The position numbers were made by a program, and so were the translations under genes. Source: Torymus aiolomorphi (Eukaryota > Arthropoda > Insecta > Hymenoptera > Torymidae). Taken from it: DNA of 64,000 nt. The stretch is from positions 45,755,083 through 45,819,082 of the forward strand of contig CM070874.1 in assembly GCA_036365515.1 (NCBI GenBank), in the 5' to 3' direction. The notes under the pieces are model-generated. The model ran no database searches, had not been told where the DNA came from, and saw only the letters and a list, made by a program, of their open reading frames with translations. Below, in pieces: positions 12,172 through 25,568 of the stretch. Each line of letters begins with the position of its first letter. Position 1 is the first letter of the stretch.

Positions 12172-15100
12172 TAATAAACGCTAAATTGCAGAAATTGAGT
12201 CATGAATAAAAAGAACTTGCTAAATTAAAATAATATTTTTATTACTTGCCGATAAAGCAAAACACACTATTTTTTTTATGATTATTTTCAATTAAAGTAA
12301 AATACTAGTTATTCACTTTCAATTTCATTTTGCTTCATAGAAATTTTCCACTTCTTTCATTCCTGCATCATCAATTATTTATAAATCCTAGATCTTCATA
12401 TAAGAAAAGTTTGTGTATTTGATATGACTATATTTAATAGTATAAAAATTTTAATTGCCAATTCGATAATTGTAATTTCCACTTCATAATTACAATATTT
12501 ATTCCGTAAAATTATTTAAGTAGAATTATCAAAAATATAATGTCACTTTTTATGTATTTAGAATTTTCTTTCAATATTTATGTTTTATATTTTATTTATT
12601 TATTTATTGAGCCAGAGTTTATTGTATTAAATTCCAAGGAGACGTTTATAGCGTGACTTCACCAGTGAATGAACGAATAAGGAAATTTCTATTTTTGTTA
12701 TTTAGTTAAGAGAATTAAAAATCGATTAAAAGCAAAAATCTTTTTTAATTATAGTATTTTAAAAACTTCAAACTTTACGTCAGTGACAAAATTTTAGATA
12801 AAGAATAAAAGTAGAAATTTTGTTTATAAAAAATCTGTAAATATCTCCTAAAAATCAGTAAATGAGCACGCGATCTTAGTATCTAAATACGTTTCGCCAG
12901 TGAATGAATACTTCGCCAGTGAATAAACACTCAATAGCGGCGATTTTTTATGATTTTATTCTTAACAATTTCTTTTATGAAGTATCTTTATGTAAAATGA
13001 AATCAAAATTTTAAAAGATTCGAAAATCATTGTCATATTAGATAAACAATACATAGAAAGATTGATATTTTCATATATTTAAAGAAAATGTTCCTTAACT
13101 GGTGTCTGTTCGGATATTGGTGAAGTCACCCTGCAAAAAATACTGTAGTTCGTGGGGTGTGGGCGCTATCATCATACGTATCATTATCGTTTTTCACTCA
13201 TTATAAGCCATATTTTACGTTTCATAAATAATTTAGATTATAATACTTTGTTCGGATAATTTGAAAGTAGTTGACTTACTAGTATAATTTATGACTATAT
13301 ATTTAAACTTCAAATTAATAACGATTAGTTGTAGTAACATGCATGAAGACAATACTGTAGTTCATAATTTTGTTTTATCTTTTGTTATAAATTGTAGTTC
13401 ACGATTTTGCGCGGTCACTATTTGTATATGTTTTTGTAGTTCATTTAAATTAAACAATCAGATTAAAGATAAAAGATTTTAATTTTTAATACATGTTTGT
13501 AATATTTGTAAATATTTATTACCCTTCCTTCCTTAACCTAATGCTCCTGTGTTTCCTATCCTATCCTGATGGAAGATATCTGCCACCTTCCCGCTTGGTT
13601 TCCGTCGAATAATATCGCGTTTGCATATTATCTGTATTGTTTAAAATAATTAATAAAATTGAATAACTGAAACAACGTGTAATATATAGCAAATACCTAT
13701 GCAAACATGTATTAACTGAGAGCAGAACATATTAATGAACATTCCATGAATTTAAGTAGAATAAACAATCTTTTTCGTAACGCAGGGTCGATTTTTGTGT
13801 TTTTAAATTTTTAAAATCAATACTAGTTTTTTTATGCCTGATCTATTACTTTGCGATTGCTGCAGCATCTTTTTATCCACAGGGGAGGTATTTTATCAGA
13901 ATGGTGAAATGTTATATAGGTATTTTATTAAATATAATATGACCATTTCCTTCAAAGAATATCTTAAATATAATGTCGTTTAAAAATTTTCCAAATCTGA
14001 TACTGTCAATTAGAAACGGGAGCTATTCAGAACACGACAGGAATTATTTTCGAAAAGAAATATTAGAAAAATTCGCGTCTATAAAAATTAAAAACAAATT
14101 GCATAAACTTACAGACTTTTAACTATTCCGAAAAATGTAAAACATGTATTCTCATAAGATTTTTAGAGTCGACGTTATGGCTTCCCTTTATCACTACATT
14201 TTCTATACAGTTTAATCGTTAGGTGGAAATGGTATTGGAAATATTGATATCATATATAATATTAAAATAATTTAATGAGAATATTATGGTCTACTTGCCA
14301 ATTTTTTTTTAATTTTTATATACTTTAAACATTTTATACCACTGTAGACTCAAAATCATAACTTTAATATAATTATTCGGCTCTCGTGGTATAAAATACG
14401 GTTCGAAACTACTGCGTAGTAAGACTTGTAGCTCATGTGACTTTTCTCACTCGCTTCGCTCGTGCGAAAAACGCGATATTTGAGTTATAATCACCTGATG
14501 CACTCGTATCGAAATGTACTATTTCGACATTCGGAAAATTAACCATTCTTATGATAAAGTATTCTAATTTTTTTATTAATATTTCTTTAAAATCACCCAT
14601 CTGACAATTTAGTTGTCTGATATAATACCCCCTCGCCTTTCTTCTCAAACCTTTATTTATACATTGATTATGATAAATAAATTGAGTACCTATATAGGGG
14701 CAATAGGCCCTAGTGATCTGTGTTGAAAAACCGTTAATTTTTAAGAACGAAAATCTCGAAGATTATAAACTGTCAGAAAACATAATATCATGTTCACCCA
14801 AGGGCTAGTGGGCTTTTTTATATCGCGAGTTTGCAGGATTTGTGTGCGGCTTGCGAAACGCACTTACCTTATAGGCTCGTGCTAACTTGCGTTCGACTTG
14901 TACTTATAAATACTCGGTCTGCTAAATCCAACGTTACACCCTTGATACACAATATATTAATTAACAGTGAATACGATAATTAATACAATGGTTGCATACA
15001 GTCGAAAAGTGATATGATATATCAAGTTAAATAACTATACATATAATATGACTATATAACTAATTATTACTATTTATTTGTTTGTATAACAATTTATATC

Positions 15101-15270
15101 TTTTTTATTTCTTTCAATTATTATTTTTTTAATCAAATAATTGTAAGACTTTATTAACTTTTAATAATATTTGATATAATTGATTTGTATATATTAAATT
15201 TTATTTCATCATTATTAAATTGTTATGTATAAAAAAGTTTTATAACATTTCAAGTTGCAAATCATCATGC
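12172..15270. other. AT-rich region 3' of the transposase
   Basis: No gene was recognised. The motif CGCCAGTGAATGAA or close variants recurs at about 12660, 12895 and 12912. GTGACTTCACCA (12652) reappears inverted as TGGTGAAGTCAC near 13118, so these may be sub-terminal repeats of the P-like element. A CTCGCTTCGCTCG stem lies at about 14449-14462, like the one at 5140. Confidence 0.4.
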
Positions 15271-17050
15271 AGTCATGCTTTACGGTCCCTGCGCTCGAAT
15301 CACCGTGAACAGCGCGTGCCAGCGAGCCGCGGACGGCGCGCGCGCGCGAGCCTCCGAGCCGCCAGTCGCGATTCGCAGAACAAAAGCATACAAAGTCAAT
15401 GCTAGCGCCACCACTCGGTCAAGGCGGAACTATTTTTTTTTCGTCCTCGCCCCCCATCTGAAGTACGCTTCTATATGCGTCTATATTCGTTGGTAGTGCG
15501 GCGTGCCGTCAGCCGTGGCACACATGTGTCCATGGCGTGTGTTGTCAACAATCGAATCGTCTGGCTCCCGGCGTCCCCAGCGATGACTGTGGCTGCTGTA
15601 GTATGCCGCCCTGGTGAATCGTGTTCGCCCTTTCATCGTGTTCGTCGATTGTCGATGATTCGTCGGAGATGGGAAGGCAGTGTGTCAGCGGCGAGAGCAG
15701 ATTTAGTAAGCATTTTCTCGTTCCTAACCTCTCTGATGGGTGAGCTGATGGTACTTTCGCTTGTTGCAGGTATCTGTGGCAGCGAGAGTAGTGTAAACGA
15801 CGGGCACTGCTGCAGACTGTTTCTTGGGTGTGTAAATGTTGTCTGAGTCATCTATTTATTAATTATATGTGGTTTTTAGGTGCTCAACTTTCCTTGTTTG
15901 GCTCTTACACTAGTGACTATGTGTACAGTTAAGCTGCTGCTTATGTCTTCAGCGTCTTCAGTGAAACAACGCTTTAAGGTCTCCACCAGTTCTTCCCCTC
16001 TAGTTGTTACAGGAAGCTCGTACAGTGAGTGAACAACAGCCATGCAGACTTTTCTTTTGTATGGTATGTTTTTTTGAGTCATCTATTTATTAGTCTTATG
16101 TGGTTTTTAGGTGCTCAACTCTCCTTGCTTGTCCCCCAGAATAGGGACTGATCTGCTGTTCATGCGCTTTGCTGATCCCTAGGCTGAGGCAGTCCCTGAC
16201 ATTGAAACACAATTGATGGTCTCTGTCAGTACTTTCCTCCTAGGTGGTGTGGTTACTGACACAGTGGATCGCTGTTAGATGATTCTCAGCAGACTGGCAT
16301 CCATGGAGTAGTGCTAGCCTAGACCGTCCAGCCCTATTTTGCAACTTCTGCAGCTCTAAGTGATCTTCGAGTGTTAGTGCCTTAAAGTGTGAGGGGATAG
16401 GTAATAGGAACTGGGAAATATTATATAAGTGCTGTGTGTGTTGTTAAATGCGATAAGGGTAGGTAGTTGTCCCTGGTAATATTAGCTCGTCTATTTAATT
16501 TCTAAGTTTAGTCAGGGTGTAAGAACTCGCTTCAGGGTATCTGTTGTATTAAAATACATCATTATGTATTTCGCAGACTTCTACCCAGTAAGACTTGCCT
16601 ATTTAATAGTTTTCTACATGCTGTAAGACTGAGTCAGCTAGAACATTGCATTCTTTATGCATTGAAATTTACCATATTACAACATTTATAGCTCATACAT
16701 TACACAAAAGTTTTTTTTGTACATATGATATTCCTTTAACATGTACTTATATAATATTATACAATTTTGATTCTTTTAGTTCAATCGCTTAGGTCCTGGG
16801 AACATAGTAGGTTAAGCTGGGTAATCTTATATCAAATTTTTTAAATTTGTTATTAAAAATCTTTTTGTAGAAAACAGGGAAATAGATATTTTGTTTCTTT
16901 AATTATTCTTCCAATGTGTTTATCCCATTGAATATTGTAATCAAATGTAATTTTATATCTTCTTATTATATGTTTTTGTAATTATATTATCTTTGGAATG
17001 TTATGTCGATTTTTTCCATCTTATTTAGAGCTATTGTATCGAATACTTCT
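15271..17050. other. Mixed-composition region, no gene recognised
   Basis: The stretch 15290-15840 is less AT-rich, but its open frames show no recognisable domain. A 51-bp near-identical direct repeat (GAGTCATCTATTTATTA to GGTGCTCAACT) lies at about 15846-15896 and 16076-16126. An intron-like pair (GTAAGC about 15709, TTGTTGCAG about 15770) could belong to a non-coding transcript, but support is weak. Confidence 0.35.
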
Positions 17051-17054
17051 GTGT

Positions 17055-17800
17055 AAATCTAATTCTGTGAAATAATAAGCTAAAATTCACTATACGTGTA
17101 TTGGGATATTAAAAATCATGTTTATACGTTTAGATAATCCAGTAATTATTGTACATAAAAATGTTAATTGGGAATAAGTTTTGTTTAAACTACATCTATA
17201 TGCTTTGTATTTAACAGTTTTATTGAAAGTCAAATTCTTGTATGATAAGCGAAAATCGACTATTTCAGGTGTATTTAGGCATTAAAAATCGTTTTTATAG
17301 GTCTAAGCGGTCAGGAATCCATTTTATATGAAAATGTTAAATGGGAAAAAGTTTTGATTAAATATTATGTAGAACTTTTGTATTGAACATGTTTGTGTAA
17401 AATCAAATCCTGTCAAGTTTTAGCCGAAAATCGTCCATTTTATGTATGTTTTGACGTTTAAAATCGTTTTTATAAGTCTAACTCGACAGGAGTTGATTTT
17501 ACACGAAAATGTTAAATAGAAAAAAGTTTTGTTTAAATATTATCTACAACTTTTGTATTAAACATTTTTGTGAAAAATCAAATCCTGACAAGTTATAGCC
17601 GAAAATCGTTCATTTTATGTGTATTTTGGCGTTTAAAATCGTTTTTATAAGTCTAGCTCGTCAGGAGTTGATTTTACAAAATAATGTTAAATGGAAAAAA
17701 GTTTTGTTTCAATATTATCTACAACTTTTGTATTTAACATTTTTGTGTAAAATCAAATCCTGAGAAGTTATAGCCGAAAATCATTCATTTTTGACCATTT
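17055..17800. repeat. Tandem repeat, four units of ~175 bp
   Basis: Four head-to-tail copies share AAAATCGTTTTTATA, GTCAGGAGTTGATTTTA, AATGTTAAATGGAAAAAAG and ACAACTTTTGTATT. The last two are clearly more alike than the first. Sequence after 17800 becomes unique and ends with an ACATACGGACGTACAGACATACATAC tract near 18104. Confidence 0.75.
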
Positions 17801-18669
17801 TTGGTTGTTTTTCGCAGTTATCTTGGCAAATATTGCTCGTACAAAAAAGTGTTCAACATAAAAAAGCTGTATTTTAATTAGTTTTAGCAGATAGACCTGT
17901 ACATATTAGCTTAAAATTAATTTTTCTAGACATTAGGCTTAAAAATCGATTTTTTGAGATATTTCTTTGTGCTCGCATTTGAAAAATTTTTCATCGATCT
18001 ATCTTAATATAGAAGCAGCACTTAGATATAATTAGAGGAGTATTTTCCCGCAATCCCGATGAAATCGGTCGAAAATTCATTGAGATAATCGAGAAACTTG
18101 AGTACATACGGACGTACAGACATACATACATCTCAGAAAACGCTTAAAACGCACTCGCTCTGAGTGGAACATGGTTTTTACACATTAATTTTTCAGTATT
18201 TGAATTCTTACAATTTTCGCTCTGGTGAAATTATAAGGCTCTCCCGAGTAGCGGTCGTGCCTAAAAATGAGAATGCTGATAAGATATTATGTATAAGCAC
18301 AGCCTGCAACTTATAGTTGATAATTAGTTAATAAATTGCAAATAATATGCGGGGGGGGGGGGATTCATGCCAAAACGGGAGTTATGCATACGTGCAACAG
18401 TAAGCGAGTCGATTAATTGAAAAATTCTTAAACCCATAATAATAATTGACTCGCCTACTGTCGCACGTCTGTGTGCCTCCCTCTTCTACGTGGAACTCGC
18501 ATTCCCCGACAATATTTTTTTTGTTTAATTATTTTTCTGTTTGGAAAAGAGTAAAATACCTTTTTCACTCTTTCTAGCTGCCGAAATCATGTTTTCTACT
18601 ATTTAAAAGTACAATTTTAAAAGTTTCTCATTTATACGAGTAACGCACTAATGTTCATCTTTAGTCTTT
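17801..18669. repeat. Spacer with a relic of the ~95-bp array family
   Basis: A poly-G run lies at about 18351-18361. Segment 18370-18512 is a small inverted pair of the unit family seen at 7880-9512 (ACGTGCAACAGTAAGCGAG with CTCGCCTACTGTCGCACGT, then TACGTGGAACTCGCATTCC). Confidence 0.5.
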
Positions 18670-20378
18670 ACCCTAGTGGAAATATTTTCGTTCGAAAAAG
18701 TTAAAAACTATTAGTAAGAGTTATAAACTGTTCAAAAATCTTATAAAATGTAGGATTTTGGACGTTAGTAATTTTTTATAACTATTTGTAACAGTTTTTA
18801 ACAGTTTTTAACTGTTTGTAATAGTTATAGTAATAGTTAAATTAATGACAAATTATGAATTAATACTTATTACTATTGTTAATTTTTCTTAAATATCATT
18901 CCAAATATCATTCGTTTAATTAATTACGAATTATTAATTATTATTATTTGTTAATAATAATTAATTACAAATTATTAATTCATTTTGAATATCATTTAAA
19001 ATTTTTAAATTACTGTTTCAAACTGTTTAAAACTCCTAAAGACTATTTGAAAATATGTCCAAAATCCTACATTTTGTAACATTTATAAACAGTTTTAAAT
19101 AGTTACAAACAGTTTTAAGTAATTTTCAACAATTATTACCCACATAGCACGTTACGTTTTTGAAACGTTTTTGAAACATTCCTTTAGGAATCTACAAATG
19201 TTTCCCTAAAAATATAGAAACGTAACAAAAACCTTTCAGAAACGTAGAAATGTCATAATCTGAAAAAATTTTATGAGAATCGTAAACGTGTTTAAATCGT
19301 CTCGGAAACGTTTCTGAAACAGAACTCAAACGTTTGTACAAAGTTTTGGAAACGTCTCTGAAACGTACATAATTGATTCGACAAAAAACTTACTGGACAA
19401 TTATTCACGTTCCAGGTTCGTCTCAAAAATGTTTCCAAAACGAATTGGAAACGTTTCATAAAAGTTTCTGAAACGTTTCTAAAACATAGCACGAAACGTT
19501 TGAGAAACGTTTCTGCAACGAAATTAAAATAATTTACATTGTCTGTTATTACTCCAAACAGTATTCGGTACGCTTTGCTAGAGTAGACGTTTCTTGTATA
19601 TCCTGGAAATGTTTTTTCTTTTGTGAACTGAACTACGCCATCTATCGGCGGGTCGGATACCGAATACTTTACAATCTTAACCCATTAACGCGCAAATGCA
19701 CATTTTTGTGCACACATTTTCAAGTACAGAATTCTATTGGAAAAACAAAGTCATTTTTGTCCAAAATCCTATATAGGGGGTTTTCGAGGATGCTCTTTCA
19801 GAATCTGCAACTTATTTTGTAAAAAAAGTCAGTAAGTGTATTATTTTTGAGTTTTTTTTTAAAAAAAGTCAAAAAATTTAATAAAATTTTTTTTTCAAAT
19901 CAATTTTTGTTACTGTTTCTGTTTTTGGATAATCATATTACCGCCAGAAATCGCGGTCCGAATGTCTGGCGTTTCCAAAACACTGGTTGTGAATCTTTTT
20001 TCCCTTTTTAGCTTTTCCAAAATGGCGGATTTTGTGAAACAGCGTAATGTTAAACTTCATGATTTTTTTTCTCGAAATGTATGAACTTAACGAAAAAATG
20101 TTATAGAACAAAAAATGCTTAGAATCACTCAAAAAATATGTATGAATTTTTTCAGAAGTTTTTGAACCAATTTTGAATTTTTTAATTTTTAACATTTTTG
20201 AAAAATCAAAAAATGTCTCAAAAACTTCTGAAAAAAAATCATACGTTTCTTTGAATGATTCTTAGCACTTTTTATTCTATAAAATTTTTTCGTAAAGTGT
20301 ATTTTTTTCGAGAACAAAAATTTTGAAATTATGCGTTACATAAACACACAAAACGTTGAATGGATTGAAGACTGTATA

Positions 20379-21225
20379 ATCGTTATTCTGCCACTATAAA
20401 TATGTAGTAAAATATAGCGTTGCCCAGTTCTCACCACGGGGAGGTAGACGATGCAAGAGAACCTTCTTCTTTTTTTTATATATTTTTTTTGTTTTATATT
20501 TTTTATATTTTTTATATTTTATTCTATTCTTTTAAATGTATAGAGAGAAAACAGTTTTTACAAACATGTAAACCACACACCTTGGAGAGCTTTCTAGTTC
20601 TTAGAGAACATTGTTTGTTAGAATAGTTTCTTTGACTTGCGGACTGAACGGCATTACTGAATTTGTCATTACATGTTTTTTTTCCAAATAGCATTTAGCA
20701 ATAGCCATACAATCATCTTTAGTACCTATTTTTTTGCTCTTACCTGCTGTTGCAACATTGTACAAGACAGTGGCGTTGGTAATTGCTATTTGGATACCTC
20801 TGATAAAAATGACCCAAGTGACCCACTGTTTTGTACAATGTTGCAACAGCAGGTAAGAGCAAAAAAATAGGTACTAAAGATGTTTGTATGGCTATTGCTA
20901 AAAGCTATTTGGAAAAAGAAAAACATGTAAAGCCCAAATTCAGTAATGCAGTTCAATTCGCAAGTCAAAGAAACTGTTCTAACAAACTAATGTTCTCTAA
21001 AAACTAGAAAGCTCTGCAAGGTGTGTGGTTTACATTTTTGTAAAAACTGTTTTCTCTCTATACGTTCAAAAGAATAGAATAAAATATAAAAAATATAAAA
21101 AATATAAAAAATAAAAAAAATATATAAAAAAAAAGAAGAAGGTTCTCTTGCATCGTCTACCTCCCCATGGTTAGAACTGGGCAATGCTATATTTTACTAC
21201 ATATTTATAGTGGCAGAGTGATGAT
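20379..21225. mobile_element. Foldback element D at the centre of B
   Basis: Arms of about 395 bp (20379-20775 and about 20825-21225) are near-identical inverses around a ~50-nt loop. Ends are ATCGTTATTCTGCCAC and its diverged inverse. Flanks are TATA on the left and TA[E]TATA on the right, as expected if D inserted at TATA and E later landed in the flanking TA. Confidence 0.75.
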
Positions 21226-21227
21226 TA

Positions 21228-22695
21228 AGGTAAAAGGCCATATTATGAGACAGTGTTTCATGGGTCAACAGAGGTTTTCGATTTTTAAAATTGATTAAAA
21301 CTGAAATCAGGTGGATTTTTTTTTACATATATCTGGTTTTAAGCTTCTAGAATGATAAAAAAATTTTTGTTTTAGAAAAAGAGTTAAAAAAATTATGTAA
21401 TTAATTAAAAATCGCAGCTACTTTGACGTCCGTATTATGAGACACGGTCGAAACGATTTGTCCGTGTGTCTCATAGAGAATGGCCATATTATGAGACACT
21501 CTTTTACACCCTATTTATTTAAAAAGAACTCTTTTATTTCAAAATTTCTATGCTAATTATACAGTAATCTTTATTCCTCAGCATTACTTTGGTCAATCAC
21601 AGATAAAAAACTAATATAAACCTTGATTAGAACCTTTATCAAAAATCATAATACAGAACCTCAAAAGTCTAACCTGACTGATTTTGATTCCTCCGAATAA
21701 GAGATTCCAAATCTAGTTGTTCGATAACTGATTTATGGGCTGGAAGACTTCATTGTAGGAAATAATTGAACTCGGTGGACCACACAATTTCATATTTGAC
21801 ATGATTTTATTTATTTTAGTTTATTTATAATTTTATTTTTTTCATTTTATTTTAATTATTATAGAAAATTTAATCCATGCAAACCATAACTATTATAAAT
21901 TAAAAAATCATATTAAATATGAAATTATGTGGTTCACCGAGCCCAATTATTTCCTACAATGAAATCTACCAGCCCATAAATCAGTTATCGAACAACTGGG
22001 TTTGAAATCTCTTATACGCAGGAATCAAAATCACTCATGTTAGACTTTTGAGGTTATGTTTTATAATTTTTAATTAAGATTTATTTCCGTTTTCTAGGTT
22101 TCATAAATTAAAATAAAGGTGAGGAATGAAGATTGCTTCATTATTAAAGTAAAAAGTTTGTAATAAAAGAGTTTTTTTCAATAAATAGTGTGTAAAAGTG
22201 TGTCTCAATAATGGGGACAAGGTGAACCGTATTATGAGACACGTCTAATATTGTACCATAAATACGGACTTCCGAAAACCAAATCTACATATTATGAGAC
22301 AGCTAAATAATTTAATAAACTTTATTAAGTTTGTGATAACTTATCATTTATTTAGAATCTACAGCTCTTAATCTTTTAAATAAGCTAGGTAACATATTTT
22401 GGAATCATTTAAATTCCTTGCAATATGTAAGCTAAATAGTCAGTGCTCTTGCTGCTTCCATTCAAATAACAGAGTGCTATCTACATAACGTTCATGCGTA
22501 AATTTTGTATTATTTTTTCTTAAATATTAAACGCTTCAAAACAACCTACAAATTCACATACTTATAGCATTGAAAACTTATGCTTATGAATATAATTTTT
22601 GTTTGATAATATGAGCAATAATTATTTTCAAAATTTAGTTTTCTTTCTGGTGTCTCATAAACGTGGACAGTGTCTCATAATACGGCCTTTTACCT
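21228..22695. mobile_element. Element E (TA duplication, AGGTAAAAGGCC ends)
   Basis: Terminal repeats AGGTAAAAGGCC...GGCCTTTTACCT are flanked by TA (21226-21227 and 22696-22697). The word TATTATGAGACA, in both orientations, recurs at least seven times in the terminal regions. The interior 21590-22090 is an inverted pair (GTGGTCCACCGAG-type flanks around 21840). TA duplications suggest Tc1/mariner-type mobilisation; no transposase was seen. Confidence 0.7.
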
Positions 22696-22733
22696 TATAC
22701 AGTCTTCAATCCATTCAACGTTTTGTGTGTTTA

Positions 22734-23333
22734 CCCGGTCAAAAATATCCAGTTGGGAAATCCAACTGGATTTTCCAAGAGGGAAATCCAGCTGGGGAAG
22801 AGTGGATTCCAGCTGGATTTTGGTGGATTTCCCGTCGGATTCCCAGTTGATGATACCAAATATTCCCACCCATTTTTAACTGGATATTTAAGTGGATTCC
22901 CACCTAGATATAACAGGATTCCTATGCATTATTAACTGGATTTCCATTGAATAGAAAAGCGAAAGTTAGATGGATTCCCATCTATATTAAACTGGATTTT
23001 TACATGGATTTCCGCCGTCACGCTGGGATTCCCATTTATTATTAAGTAGAATTTTGAGTGGATTCCCATTTAATAGAAATGCGAAAGTTAGGTGGATTCC
23101 CACCAACATTTAACTGGATTTTTAGATGGATTTCCGCCTTCGCCCAGGAATTCCCATTTATTATAAGTGGATTTCCATTTAATCCAGTTAAAAATGGGTG
23201 GGAATATTTGATATCATCAACTGGGAATCCGACTGGAAATCCACCAAAATCCAGCTGGAATCCACTCTTCCCCAGCTGGATTTCCCTCTTGGAAAATCCA
23301 GTTGGATTTCCCAACTGGATATTTTTGACCGGG
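22734..23333. mobile_element. Element C, 600-bp foldback of GGATTCCCA words, TA duplication
   Basis: Ends CCCGGTCAAAAATATCC...GGATATTTTTGACCGGG are flanked by TA on both sides (22732-22733 and 23334-23335). The other arm of B (near 20338-20345) preserves the empty site with a single TA, which proves the insertion. Arms of about 155 bp and a ~120-bp internal tandem repeat are made of GGATTCCCA and AACTGGATTT words. No coding was seen. Confidence 0.9.
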
Positions 23334-24760
23334 TATGTAACGCATAATTTCAAAATTTTTTTTCTCGAAAAAAATACACTTTACGAAAAAATTTTATAGA
23401 ATAAAAAGTGCTTAGAATCATTCAAAGAACACGTATGATTTTTTTTCGGAAGTTTTTGAGACATTTTTTGATTTTTCAAAAATGTTAAAAATAAAAAAAT
23501 TCAAAATTGGTTCAAAAACTTCTGAAAAAATTCATACGTATTTTTTGAGTGATTCTAAGCATTTTTTGTTCTATAACATTTTTTCGTTAAGTTCATACAT
23601 TTCGAGAAAAAAAATCATGAAGTTTAACATTACGCTGTCTCACAAAATCCGCCATTTTGGAAAAGCTAAAAGGGGAAAAAAGATTCACAACTAGTGTTTT
23701 GGAAAGGCCAGACATTCGGACCGCGATTTCTGGCGGTAATATGATTATCCAAAAATAGAAACAGTAACAAAAATTGATTTGAAAAAAAAATTTTATTAAA
23801 TTTTTTTACTTTTTTTTCTAAAAACTCAAAAATAATACTTACTGACTTTTTTTTACAAAATAAGTTCCAGATTCTGAAAGAGCACCCTCGAAAACCTCCT
23901 ATATAGGATTTTGGATAAAAATGACTTTGTTTTTCCAATAGAATTCTGTACTTGAAAATGTGTGCACAAAAATGTGCATTTGCGCGTTAATGGATTAAGG
24001 TGATGTGATACCCTGATTTCAATTTTTTTTAAATCAACATTCAAACGTTTATTTGGAAAAAGAGGACTGTCAGGCGCTCCGGACACGTAAACACTATATT
24101 CAGAAATTTTTTTGAGCGATTCTATTAGTATTTTCGTTAGCTGTGCTCGTTTTAAAAATAGGTCAATTGCAGATTCCTACTTACCGACAGTACGGTTTTT
24201 ATTTAATTAAATAAACTCTGATCATTTTTTTGGAAAAACACGTCTGTCAGGCGCTCCGTATATGTAAATACTATACTCAGAATTTTTTGTGGATGATTCT
24301 ATTGTTATTTTCATGAGATGTAAAATTGTGTATGGTTCACAAGCGTTTCTAAGATGTTCTTAGAACGTAACCTTGCACTTCTGAAACGGCATAGAAACGT
24401 TTCCGGTTCAATCAGAAACGTCGCTGAGACGAATCCAGATTCGTGGAACGTGAATAATTGTCCAATAAGTTTTTTGTCGAATCGATTATTTACGTTTCGG
24501 AGACGTTTCCAAAACTTGGTACAAACGTTTGAGTTCTGTTTCAGAAACGTTTCTGAGACGATTTAAACACGTTTACGATTTTCATAAAAATTTTTTCAGA
24601 TTTAGGACATTTCTACGTTTCTATATTTTTAGGGAAACGTTTATAGGTTCTTAGAGAATCGTTTCAAAAACGTTTCAAAAACGTAACGTGCTATGTGGAT
24701 AACTGTTATTAACATTTATAATTTACGACAGGGTACAAAGAGTAGTAATGATATTTTACT

Positions 24761-25568
24761 ATTTTATAAAAGAGTAAACTTCCTGTATTCTCTTTTAGGT
24801 TTTAAGTGTAAAGTTTTTATTTTGGGACTTTTTTTCTTTTTTATTGAAATATTTTTTTCTGTTCCGTATGCGTGTAGGTACTCTTTCGCGTGAAACTGGC
24901 ACCCCCGACAATGTAGGTTTTAGGAATTTATTTTATTTGAAAATTTTTTTCGATGCTTGAGGGAGGAGTGGGGGCGATTGCCGAAAAATCATATCAACGT
25001 TGTGATTTTGAGGTTAGAGTGGTATAAAGTACATTTGAATTCGCAGTTTTTCCCGCGAAAGTATACAAATAGCCAATGTTTTTTCAGGCGATAGTAGTAT
25101 TCGGACGTCCAAGCAAAAGTGGCACACCTAGCGGGAAAAATTAGAACTGCTCTAAGTTATACCCAAGCAGACAGCTCACACCTCACAGCTGACAACAGTC
25201 GCACAAGTCCGCGGTAAACAAACGCATCTTAACCTCCATACAAAATAGATTATATCAATTTTAATTACGCAAAAATTGAATCAAAAGCGAAAATACGAAA
25301 AATATTTAATTAATACAAAGATATATACAATCATTTACAAAGTATTGCATTTCATAAAAATAGAATTTTACAAGTTTAAACCTGCCTCACATACATCACG
25401 TGACTTTGGTATAACTTAGAGATGCAACGAGAGAGACACCTGGCGGGAGTTGGACGTCCGAATTGTCCCAACTCCTCAACTCACGGTCCCACCAATTCAC
25501 TTCTCACCGGTGAGTTGACTTCGTAATAAGACCCAGGAGTTTACGAGTAGTAAAAGCATACGGCATAA
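24761..25568. other. AT-rich spacer, no gene
   Basis: A TTTCGCGTGAAACTGGCACC... fragment at about 24887-24925 is related to the ~95-bp array family. Two loosely inverted blocks (GTGGTATAAAG near 25019, CTTTGGTATAACTTAG near 25400) suggest another decayed foldback. No frame was recognised. Confidence 0.4.

Larger units (their letters stand above)
19681..23994. mobile_element. Foldback element B (TTAA duplication, CCCATTAACGCGC ends)
   Basis: TTAA precedes 19681 and follows 23994, and the ends match (YCCATTAACGCGCAAATGC), as in piggyBac-like elements. Arms of about 690 bp (19681-20374 and 22700-23994 less element C) are highly alike. Joined, the inner edges give a perfect zero-spacer palindrome, GAAGACTGTATACAGTCTTC, into whose centre D and E inserted. 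No transposase frame is present, so it is non-autonomous. Confidence 0.75.
19140..24698. mobile_element. Foldback element A, arms of iterated GAAACGTTTC words
   Basis: Ends CCACATAGCACGTTACG (left) and CGTAACGTGCTATGTGG (right) are exact inverses. Arms of about 390 bp (19140-19530 and 24305-24698) are almost entirely built from GAAACGTTTC/AAACGTTT words. Element B and its cargo fill the middle. No unambiguous target duplication was found, and no coding was seen. Confidence 0.75.
18670..24760. mobile_element. Foldback element G2 (CCCTAGTGGAAAT end), host of the 19.1-24.7 kb nest
   Basis: The left end CCCTAGTGGAAAT matches the G1 ends (26122 and 28546). The interior is a palindrome of AACTGTTTATAAC-type words: GTAGGATTTTGGAC near 18754 is inverted near 19055. 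Element A interrupts it at 19140. G1-like words resume at 24699 (ATAACTGTTATTAACA), but I could not recognise a clean right terminus, so the right coordinate is approximate. Confidence 0.45.

Noticed and set aside
15475..15846. 123-codon frame with intron-like signals
   Set aside because: No recognisable domain; frame passes through the putative intron; composition alone is not enough.
20601..20846. 81-codon minus-strand frame in D (KKIGTKDDCMAIAKCYLEKK)
   Set aside because: It spans the hairpin loop and has no recognised domain; the opposite arm has stops in the equivalent frame.
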